Assembly (NCBI GenBank): GCA_934273135.1
Contig: CAKQSU010000073.1
Location: forward strand, 1 to 6,392
Direction: 5' to 3'
DNA: 6,392 nucleotides
Source of the DNA: an uncultured Clostridia bacterium
Lineage (GTDB): Bacteria; Bacillota; Clostridia; Christensenellales; Borkfalkiaceae
The position numbers and the translations under genes were made by a program. The notes beneath the pieces are model-generated. The model did not search any database. It had not been told where the DNA came from and was given only the letters and a program-made list of their open reading frames with translations. Below are positions 1 through 4,320 of this stretch, in pieces. Every line of letters begins with the position of its first letter. Positions within the stretch are counted from its first letter, which is position 1.

Positions 1-568
1 GCTCTTTATACTCTTTAACCGTCAGACCGCTCCACGCTTTCGTCATTTCATCGGTGAGTATTGCGTATTCCGCACCCTCTTTTACGCCGCGTTCTTTCCA
101 TTCGTCGGTAAGTTTTTTGCGCATTTCTATCGTTTGAAGTCGCTGATTTATCCAACCTTCCGTATAGCCTTTCGCTCGGTAAAAATCCGCGCCGCGAAGT
201 ATCGCTTTTTCGGGGTCGGCTATTTCGTCAAGTCTTTCGCCCCCCACTTGCGCAAGCCACATTTTGAACGGTTCTGCTTTCGGCGACGGAATCGACTGCA
301 CAAGCCGCAAAACGCCTTTAGTATCAAGGCAATCGGTCAATCTGTTTTTACCGTCTTTTGCCAACATTTTCAAAGCGTTACAACTTGTAACGGTTTCGTT
401 TCCTTCATCTTTCAGCCTTTTCTTTAAAACTCTCCAATATGTTTGAGGATTAGGACTATCCGTCAAAACTTCGATTATGTCCACCACGGAAAAATACCAT
501 TCTTCTTGGTCGGCATTCCACGCCGTGCGGACTTGTTTATTCTCAAAAATCTTGATTTTGTTTTCCAT
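1..568 (-). CDS. BRO-N domain protein, partial (C-terminus beyond window)
   Basis: The gene starts at the ATG at 568-566, preceded by AGGAG at a good distance, and stays open for 189 codons to the window edge, so the C-terminus is missing. The translation has the features of a BRO-N (baculovirus repeated ORF N-terminal) protein: a W-Y-F-S-V-V-D-I-I segment at residues 24-32, Y-W-R-V-L-K-K-R-L at 44-52, R-L-T-D-C-L-D at 76-82, then a basic and aromatic-rich stretch with F-K-M-W-L at 101-105. The following L-D-E-I-A-D-P-E and G-W-I-N-Q-R-L segments are typical of the longer BRO proteins common in gut bacteria and their phages. Members of the family are DNA-binding proteins or phage antirepressors; a regulatory role here is inference. 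Full-length relatives are usually somewhat under 300 residues, so about two thirds is visible. It has its own promoters and follows a terminator, so it is a separate unit from the gene at 883-1530. Confidence 0.85.
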   Translation of the reverse strand, partial: MENKIKIFENKQVRTAWNADQEEWYFSVVDIIEVLTDSPNPQTYWRVLKKRLKDEGNETVTSCNALKMLAKDGKNRLTDCLDTKGVLRLVQSIPSPKAEPFKMWLAQVGGERLDEIADPEKAILRGADFYRAKGYTEGWINQRLQTIEMRKKLTDEWKERGVKEGAEYAILTDEMTKAWSGLTVKEYKE

Positions 569-579
569 ACGATTTCTCC

Positions 580-606
580 TTTTGTTGCGTTTCGGTTTTA
601 TAATAC
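580..606 (-). repeat. 27-bp direct repeat, copy 1 (proximal)
   Basis: Read on the minus strand this copy runs from the -10 box of the proximal promoter through ACCGAAACGC and A-rich sequence to just before the ribosome binding site. It matches the copy at 714-740 at 24 of 27 positions, including the uninterrupted 10-mer ACCGAAACGC, at an offset of exactly 134 bp. Its position at the predicted start of transcription suggests a binding site or a duplicated promoter. Confidence 0.7.
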
Positions 607-628
607 AAGCGAAAAAGTTTGCTTGCAA
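600..628 (-). promoter_or_regulatory. Proximal promoter candidate of the BRO-N gene
   Basis: On the minus strand TTGCAA (628-623) is followed by a 17-base spacer and TATTAT (605-600). Predicted transcripts would start near 593 and have a leader of about 25 nt. The -35 box lies in the loop of the inverted repeat 609-640, and one arm of that repeat fills most of the spacer. A protein bound to the palindrome would therefore block this promoter. Confidence 0.5.
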
Positions 629-640
629 GGACTTTTTCGC
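609..640. repeat. 10-bp perfect inverted repeat, operator or leader hairpin
   Basis: GCGAAAAAGT at 609-618 and its exact complement ACTTTTTCGC at 631-640 flank a 12-base centre. In DNA it overlaps the -35 box and spacer of the proximal BRO promoter, which fits an operator. In RNA from the distal promoter it would form a stable hairpin about 70 nt before the ribosome binding site end of the leader. The sequence alone does not choose between these roles. Confidence 0.6.
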
Positions 641-686
641 GACCTATTTCAATAGAAACGGCGGATTTGCAATAGTAAAGCCGCGG

Positions 687-720
687 GCAACGATAGTTGC
701 GGACAAAACCTTGTTTTGTC
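687..720 (-). promoter_or_regulatory. Two adjacent inverted repeats in the BRO-N leader
   Basis: GACAAAAC (702-709) and GTTTTGTC (713-720) form a perfect 8-bp stem with a three-base loop, directly downstream of the distal copy of the direct repeat. Next to it GCAAC (687-691) and GTTGC (696-700) form a 5-bp stem with a four-base loop. Both lie in the leader transcribed from the distal promoter. They could be RNA hairpins or part of an operator array. Confidence 0.5.
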
Positions 721-740
721 GCGTTTCGGTATTATTATAC
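714..740 (-). repeat. 27-bp direct repeat, copy 2 (distal)
   Basis: Second copy of the repeat at 580-606. It begins in the -10 region of the distal BRO promoter and carries the same ACCGAAACGC core at the predicted transcription start, differing at three positions only. Confidence 0.7.
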
Positions 741-762
741 CATTTTTCTTCCGTTTTTTCAA
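734..762 (-). promoter_or_regulatory. Distal sigma-A promoter of the BRO-N gene
   Basis: On the minus strand TTGAAA (762-757) is followed by 17 bases and a perfect TATAAT (739-734). This is the best consensus promoter in the window. Transcription would begin near 727, giving a leader of about 160 nt before the BRO start codon. An imperfect inverted repeat (779-787 with 791-799, eight of nine pairs) sits just upstream of the -35 box. Confidence 0.75.
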
Positions 763-823
763 CGCCTTTTACTCTTTTAACGCCAAATTGTTTGCCGTTA
801 TTCAAGTTTCACTTCTTTTGAGC

Positions 824-857
824 AAAAAAAATCCCGCCGAGCAAAAAGACGACGGGA
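824..857 (-). terminator. Intrinsic terminator of the gene at 883-1530
   Basis: On the minus strand TCCCGTCG (857-850) pairs with CGGCGGGA (839-832), eight pairs with one G-U, around a ten-base loop. Eight T follow (831-824). It lies 26 bases after the stop codon of the cysteine-rich protein gene and before the BRO promoter. Confidence 0.9.
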
Positions 858-882
858 ACAAAGATATTTAATTTTTAGCCGA

Positions 883-1530
883 CTAATTGTTCGTGGCGTT
901 GTTCGGGAAGAGCGGAAGCTCGAAAAACCCCGCGCAAACTTCCTGCGAGTAGTCCTGGCACGGCGGAATGTTGCAGTAACCGTAAGACGGAACGAGCAGC
1001 TGAACGGGCATAACTATCTTCAAAATAGTTGTCGTGCAGCAAGTAACCGTAAAGGTGTTTTCCGCGGTATACGCGCCTTCAGTCGAAATGAGCGAAACGA
1101 CGGCTTCCGCGTTGTACGGTATAACCGACGGCTCGGGTACGAACAAAATAACGTCCTCCGTCACGGTAACGGTGGAATATCCTTTGCCCTCGACGTTCGC
1201 CGCGTCTACGTACAAAACTTCGACGGGTATGCCGACAGTCACCTGAACCCTTGCAAAGTTAGGTCTGTCAGCAAGTCTGTCTACCTGCACGTTCTGCAAA
1301 ACGCCCGTGGTCGAAACGCTCCTTGCGCTGATAAAAGTCAAAGGGTATGTAGGATTAGCCGGAACGTTGCCCGTAAGGTTAAGCACTACTCCGTCCTCCT
1401 GAGTCTGCTTCATGCACGCGTCAAAGACCTTTTTGACTTCTACGCAAACCTTTTCGCAAAGCCCGTTCAGAGGATTGCCCGTCATCTGACACGGGCATCT
1501 GTCCGAGCTGAAATTAGAAAAGAACGACAT
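883..1530 (-). CDS. Cysteine-rich protein of unknown function, possible spore-envelope protein
   Basis: A 215-residue protein with a strong ribosome binding site (AGGAGG five bases before the ATG) and its own terminator. I cannot assign it to a named family. There is no signal peptide or membrane segment. The N-terminus carries C12-P-C14, C25, C29 and C39 within a segment reading E-K-V-C-V-E-V-K-K-V-F-D-A-C-M-K-Q. The middle (about 45-160) is rich in V, T and S and looks like beta-strand. The C-terminal part has a C164-C165 pair and an aromatic P-S-Y-G-Y-C186-N-I-P-P-C191 segment, then C199, and ends in an Asn-rich tail. Cysteine-rich small proteins with a similar V-F-D-A-C-type segment occur in clostridia and some are thought to belong to spore coats; that link rests on impression plus the SigK-like promoter, so it is only inference. 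The gene is well formed and monocistronic at its 3' end. Confidence 0.8.
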   Translation of the reverse strand: MSFFSNFSSDRCPCQMTGNPLNGLCEKVCVEVKKVFDACMKQTQEDGVVLNLTGNVPANPTYPLTFISARSVSTTGVLQNVQVDRLADRPNFARVQVTVGIPVEVLYVDAANVEGKGYSTVTVTEDVILFVPEPSVIPYNAEAVVSLISTEGAYTAENTFTVTCCTTTILKIVMPVQLLVPSYGYCNIPPCQDYSQEVCAGFFELPLFPNNATNN

Positions 1531-1556
1531 ATTTACCTCCTGAATTCCTTCCGCTA

Positions 1557-1586
1557 TAATATATGCCGTTCATTTAATATTTTGTC
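1557..1586 (-). promoter_or_regulatory. SigK-like promoter candidate before the cysteine-rich gene
   Basis: On the minus strand CATATATTA (1565-1557) fits the SigK -10 pattern CATAnnnTA, and an ACA (1585-1583) lies 17 bases upstream, close to the SigK -35 pattern and spacing. No convincing sigma-A pair with normal spacing is visible here. The predicted start is about 10 bases before the AGGAGG ribosome binding site. The motif is short and the region AT-rich, so a chance match is possible. Confidence 0.35.
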
Positions 1587-1651
1587 ACTTTTCGATTGTA
1601 ATATGCTTTGTTTTTCGCTCGTTTTTTGTCGAAAGCCACGCTATAAGTCGA

Positions 1652-2296
1652 TTAACTCTGCATTATAGTTTTCTTTTGTTCGTCAAATTCTTCCCGGGTC
1701 AAAACTCCTTGGTCTAATAGTTCTTTGAGCTTTTTCAATTTTTCTACGCGGCTGTCAAAGTCATCGTTTTTCGTACCTACCGAAGAATTTTCAAAATTAC
1801 CGCTTGCGGCAACTTCGTCTTTTTTGTCTTTCTTTTTTACGAGACCGAAAATCCCGCCTAATTTACTTTTTGAAAAAGCGTTTTCAACCGTACCGACAGA
1901 ATCTATTCCGAGCGTATCGTCCACCGCTCCGACAACCTTTTCTAATCCTCTTTTCAAACCTGTTTTACCGGTAGCCAACTCCATTATTTTCGAATAAAAC
2001 TTTTTTGCTTCCTTTTTATCGCCAAAAAACAACGACAACACCTCGTTAACAAAATAAAAAACTATCGTGGTATCGTTAAGCTTGATCTGCGGTTCGTTTA
2101 GATAAATTTTAACGTTGGTTACTTTGTACGTTTTTATTTCTTCGATTTCCGTTTTGAACAGTTTACGCTTCAAACTCTCTAAAACAACGTTGAAGTTCGT
2201 CAGAATGATTTTACATTTAGTCTTTAAATCGGACAAATAAAAGCATTCACCTTCATAAAGAACAATTTCGTTGCTTGCCAAAACATATTCTTCCAT
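1652..2296 (-). CDS. PH-like/GRAM-like domain protein with C-terminal SHOCT motif
   Basis: A 214-residue protein started by ATG at 2296 with AAGGAG (2307-2302) before it. Residues 1-108 resemble the bacterial PH or GRAM-like fold: alternating beta strands (E-G-E-C-F-Y-L, C-K-I-I-L-T-N-F-N-V-V-L-E, I-E-E-I-K-T-Y-K-V-T-N-V-K) closing with a helix rich in K and E. A flexible low-complexity linker (about 110-180, G-, K- and S-rich) follows. Residues 184-212 are a clear SHOCT motif (K-L-K-K-L-K-E-L-L-D-Q-G-V-L-T-R-E-E-F-D-E-Q-K). SHOCT is a short C-terminal module found on many bacterial proteins and thought to mediate oligomerisation or partner binding; no enzymatic residues are seen. No transmembrane segment. 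The gene is visibly more AT-rich than metG or rsmA, which may mean later acquisition. No good terminator follows, so reading into the gene at 1530 is possible. Its most remarkable feature is the structured leader in front of it. The PH-like assignment is less certain than SHOCT. Confidence 0.85.
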   Translation of the reverse strand: MEEYVLASNEIVLYEGECFYLSDLKTKCKIILTNFNVVLESLKRKLFKTEIEEIKTYKVTNVKIYLNEPQIKLNDTTIVFYFVNEVLSLFFGDKKEAKKFYSKIMELATGKTGLKRGLEKVVGAVDDTLGIDSVGTVENAFSKSKLGGIFGLVKKKDKKDEVAASGNFENSSVGTKNDDFDSRVEKLKKLKELLDQGVLTREEFDEQKKTIMQS

Positions 2297-2301
2297 TTTT
2301 A

Positions 2302-2474
2302 CTCCTTCTCTACGGCAATAAAAAAGTGTCGCCTACTAAGAAGCGACACCGTAGAATATCGTCTCTTAGTTACCACACCATTTTCAACCGCGCAAGGCAT
2401 ATTGAACGAGACGCATACTTCTACCGATGGTAGTATGCACCTTGCGCAAAAAATTATTAAAAATGATGTGGTAA
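2302..2474 (-). promoter_or_regulatory. Structured leader RNA, candidate riboswitch or attenuator of unknown class
   Basis: Read on the minus strand, P1 pairs 2474-2456 with 2370-2388: 19 consecutive pairs including three G-U, with TTACCACATCAT and ATGGTGTGGTAA as its outer part. P2 is perfect, GCGCAAGG (2447-2440) with CCTTGCGC (2397-2390). P3 is an apical hairpin (2438-2413) with GCATAC/GTATGC and an inner CTACC-ATC-GGTAG. The 15-base strand between P3 and P2 contains CGTCTC (2413-2408), complementary to GAGACG (2365-2360) just after P1, a possible pseudoknot. ACTAAGA (2370-2364) can instead pair with TCTTAGT (2341-2335) in the terminator loop, and TCTACGG (2355-2349) with CCGTAGA (2315-2309) immediately before the ribosome binding site. 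This arrangement of aptamer-like domain, switch strand, terminator and RBS is typical of a cis-regulatory RNA. I recognise no consensus of TPP, SAM, cobalamin, THF, ZTP, preQ1, purine, c-di-GMP, fluoride or T-box RNAs. A short stand-alone sRNA with read-through is the alternative. Confidence 0.7.
2320..2349 (-). terminator. Intrinsic terminator within the leader (attenuator)
   Basis: GTGTCGC (2349-2343) and GCGACAC (2332-2326) form a perfect 7-bp stem with a ten-base loop, followed by six T (2325-2320). It lies 24 bases before the start codon of the SHOCT protein gene, so termination here would give an RNA of about 153 nt and silence the gene. Its loop and its base are both complementary to other leader segments. 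Confidence 0.85.
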
Positions 2475-2478
2475 TTTT

Positions 2479-2507
2479 ATTTTAACATAACAAAAAAAAT
2501 TTTGCAA
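2479..2507 (-). promoter_or_regulatory. Extended -10 sigma-A promoter of the leader RNA
   Basis: TTGCAA (2507-2502), 17-base spacer, TAAAAT (2484-2479) with TG at 2487-2486 giving an extended -10 element. The predicted start near 2472 coincides with the 5' end of the leader's basal helix, so promoter and RNA fold support each other. The -35 box is within the 3' arm of the rsmA terminator. Confidence 0.7.
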
Positions 2508-2524
2508 TGAAAAACACTGCAAAA
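2492..2524 (-). terminator. Intrinsic terminator of rsmA
   Basis: TTTTGCAGTG (2524-2515) pairs with CATTGCAAAA (2509-2500), ten pairs with one G-U, around a five-T loop; eight T follow (2499-2492). It begins 20 bases after the rsmA stop codon and closes the metG-tatD-rsmA cluster. Confidence 0.85.
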
Positions 2525-2543
2525 CGAATGATTGTATTTGTAT

Positions 2544-3380
2544 TTAAACTATATTTTCCTTTTTACACGCGTTTGCAAGGCGGGTAAAGTCTCCGACGGA
2601 AAGCGTTTCGCCGCGCACGGAAATGTCTATACCGCTTTCTTTTAAAACGCATTCGGCTTTTTCGCGGCTTATCTTCAAGTAATTCATCATATTGTTGACA
2701 AGCGTTTTTCTGCGTGAAGAAAATGCGATACGCACTACGTCGCGATAAGCTTTTTTGTCGATTACGCCTCTGTCCTCGTAAAACTTATCTATTCTCACGA
2801 CCGCGGAATCGACGTTCGGTTGCGGGTAGAAGTTTGTTCTGTCGACGTCTAAAATTATCGCGGCGTCGCCCCACAGACCTATCGCGGCGGTTATCGCCCC
2901 GTAATCGGCGGTAGCCGGTCGAGCGCAAAAACGGAAAGCAACTTCCCTTTGCACCATTACGACTATCCTTCGGCAAAACTTCGCTTCTTCGATAAACCGC
3001 ATGACTATCGGCGAAGTTATGTAATAAGGAAGGTTCGCCACGACGACGTACTCTTCGCCTATCTCTTTTTCAAGTTCCGAAAGGTTTTCTTTCATAAAGT
3101 CCTTGAAAATTATTTCGACGTTTTCAACTCCCGCAAGCGACTTTTGCAATACCGGTTGAAGATTTTTGTCGATTTCGAAGCCGTAAACGAATTTCGCCTT
3201 TTCGCTCAGGGCGCGCGTAAGCGTTCCGCCGCCCACGCCTATTTCGACGACTTTGTCTTTTTCCGTAACGCCGGAAAGTTCTACGATTTTTTCTAAAAGA
3301 ATTTCGCTTTCTATGAAGTTTTGACCGAAGCGTTTGTTGAACTTAAACCCGCTTTCGCGTATGATTTTCTTTAATTCCAT
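2544..3380 (-). CDS. rsmA: 16S rRNA (A1518/A1519-N6)-dimethyltransferase RsmA/KsgA
   Basis: A 278-residue protein of normal length for RsmA, which transfers four methyl groups from S-adenosylmethionine to two adjacent adenosines near the 3' end of 16S rRNA during late assembly of the small ribosomal subunit. Visible motifs: F-G-Q-N-F at 18-22, the SAM-binding loop V-V-E-I-G-V-G-G-G-T-L-T at 44-55, the ribose-contacting acidic residue in G-F-E-I-D (67-71), the catalytic N-L-P-Y-Y at 116-120, M-V-Q-R-E-V-A at 142-148, P-Q-P-N-V-D-S-A-V at 186-194 and F-S-S-R-R-K-T-L at 220-227. All catalytic motifs are intact. The ATG at 3380 has AAGGA (3389-3385) seven to nine bases upstream and places F-G-Q-N-F at the usual distance from the N-terminus. 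It follows tatD after 178 bases containing a palindromic block and a GAA-triloop hairpin; in many Firmicutes rnmV sits here instead. Loss of this enzyme is classically linked to kasugamycin resistance. Confidence 0.97.
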   Translation of the reverse strand: MELKKIIRESGFKFNKRFGQNFIESEILLEKIVELSGVTEKDKVVEIGVGGGTLTRALSEKAKFVYGFEIDKNLQPVLQKSLAGVENVEIIFKDFMKENLSELEKEIGEEYVVVANLPYYITSPIVMRFIEEAKFCRRIVVMVQREVAFRFCARPATADYGAITAAIGLWGDAAIILDVDRTNFYPQPNVDSAVVRIDKFYEDRGVIDKKAYRDVVRIAFSSRRKTLVNNMMNYLKISREKAECVLKESGIDISVRGETLSVGDFTRLANACKKENIV

Positions 3381-3399
3381 TTATTCCTTATGAAAACTT

Positions 3400-3416
3400 C
3401 GCGTGCTTCGCACGCA
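3400..3416 (-). promoter_or_regulatory. Very stable GAA-triloop hairpin upstream of rsmA
   Basis: On the minus strand GCGTGC (3415-3410), GAA, GCACGC (3406-3401) form a perfect 6-bp stem, seven with the flanking T-G. The core GCGAAGC is a sequence known to form an exceptionally stable mini-hairpin in DNA. It stands 11 bases before the rsmA ribosome binding site. There is no T-tract, so it is not a normal terminator; it may stabilise the mRNA end or affect translation. Confidence 0.5.
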
Positions 3417-3435
3417 TATTTCACCTTTCAACTAT

Positions 3436-3563
3436 CCTAACGGCAGAGAGTGATGCAGTTTGACACAGCTGGTGACGGAGACCGATAGGCGCGTACTAAA
3501 ACGTACGTAACTAACGGTCGACGGCGCACGCAGTGGCAAAATGTGCCGCTATATGGCGTTAGG
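3436..3563. repeat. 128-bp palindromic block with inverted ends, between tatD and rsmA
   Basis: CCTAACG at 3436-3442 and CGTTAGG at 3557-3563 are inverted ends, extended inward by two further pairs after a mismatch. The centre is a long hairpin at 3480-3519: GACCG/CGGTC, an A-A mismatch, TAG/CTA, a 3x3 internal loop, then CGTAC/GTACG around a six-base loop. A further TAACGG copy lies at 3512-3517. The block is richer in GC and CpG than its surroundings, has no convincing coding frame, and its right end overlaps the tatD stop codon. It could be a small non-autonomous mobile element, an interspersed repeat, or a structured part of the tatD-rsmA mRNA. Apart from this block and the hairpin at 3400-3416, the gap between the genes holds nothing recognisable. 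Confidence 0.5.
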
Positions 3564-4320
3564 GCACCTTATAAAACAGCCTTTTCACGTTCCCTCTTAT
3601 TATTTCCGAAAGCTCTTCTATATCGAAATCGAGAATTTCGGAAAGCTTGCGGTAAACGTATATAACGTTCTTCGGTTCGTTAATCTCGCCTCTGAAAGGC
3701 TCGGGCGTCATGTAAGGGCAGTCGGTTTCCGCCATAATTCTGTCAATCGGCAGTGCCTTGACAACATCGTCCTTTTTTGCGTTTTTAAACGTTATCGCGC
3801 CGCCGAACGCAAAGTACGCGCCTAAATCGAGATAGCGCATAGCCTGCTCCTTGCTTTCGCTGTAACAGTGCATCAAAAAGCCTTTGCCGAGATAATTTTT
3901 GTTGTCGGAAAGCGTTTCGAGCATATCGGCGGAAGCGTCGCGAGAGTGAACGATAAAAGGTAATCCCTTTTTGTGCGCAAGCAATATCTGCCTTTCAAAA
4001 AGCTCTCTTTGCCGCGTTTTATCGAAGCCGCGATAATGATAATCAAGCCCGATTTCGCCTACCGCAACGCATTTTTCATCGTCCAAAAGTCCCTCTATAG
4101 CTTCGTAATCGTTGTTTTTTGCTTCTTCCGACGGGTGAAACCCTGCAGCAAAATAAACGTCGCTAAAATTCTTTGCAAGCTCCGCCGCCTTTAAGCTGCT
4201 GTCCTTGTCGAACCCCACGTCTATTATAAATTCGCCGCCGAACGCCTTGAAAGCCGATAACGTTTCGAGAACGTTTGAATACCGCGGGTCCGAAAGGTGT
4301 GTATGAGTATCGATAATCAT
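3559..4320 (-). CDS. tatD: TatD family metal-dependent deoxyribonuclease
   Basis: A 253-residue amidohydrolase-fold protein, the usual TatD length. Family members are metal-dependent DNases (3'-5' exonuclease activity is described for several) acting in the cytoplasm. Metal ligands are all visible: H6-T-H8 in I-D-T-H-T-H, E89 in G-E-I-G-L-D-Y, H125 in H-S-R-D-A, H151 in M-H-C-Y-S and D200 in E-T-D-C-P-Y. G-F-H-P at 60-63 is also typical. I chose the ATG at 4320 because it puts the H-T-H motif at residue 6 as in other members; the frame is open upstream to 4425 but that part only translates the end of metG in another frame. The stop of metG and this start overlap as TAATG (one shared base), so translation is probably coupled and no strong separate ribosome binding site is needed. 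This corresponds to yabD next to metS in Bacillus. Confidence 0.96.
   Translation of the reverse strand: MIIDTHTHLSDPRYSNVLETLSAFKAFGGEFIIDVGFDKDSSLKAAELAKNFSDVYFAAGFHPSEEAKNNDYEAIEGLLDDEKCVAVGEIGLDYHYRGFDKTRQRELFERQILLAHKKGLPFIVHSRDASADMLETLSDNKNYLGKGFLMHCYSESKEQAMRYLDLGAYFAFGGAITFKNAKKDDVVKALPIDRIMAETDCPYMTPEPFRGEINEPKNVIYVYRKLSEILDFDIEELSEIIRGNVKRLFYKVP

Noticed and set aside
134..821. Plus-strand open frames over the BRO-N gene and its leader
   Set aside because: They mirror the BRO-N coding strand, lack ribosome binding sites and show no recognisable domains.
2390..2447. tRNA-like fold (8-bp stem resembling an acceptor stem and a GTTCAA segment resembling a T-loop)
   Set aside because: Too short, only one internal hairpin, no anticodon or T arm, and it is nested in the longer P1 helix of the leader.
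2370..2474. MITE or insertion remnant based on the inverted ends TTACCACATCAT/ATGGTGTGGTAA
   Set aside because: No target-site duplication is seen, and the predicted transcription start, nested helices and following terminator are better explained by a structured leader RNA. A genome-wide copy count could revive it.
2785..2976. Arginine-rich open frames inside rsmA on both strands
   Set aside because: They are out-of-frame shadows of an intact rsmA with all family motifs; no ribosome binding sites and abnormal composition.
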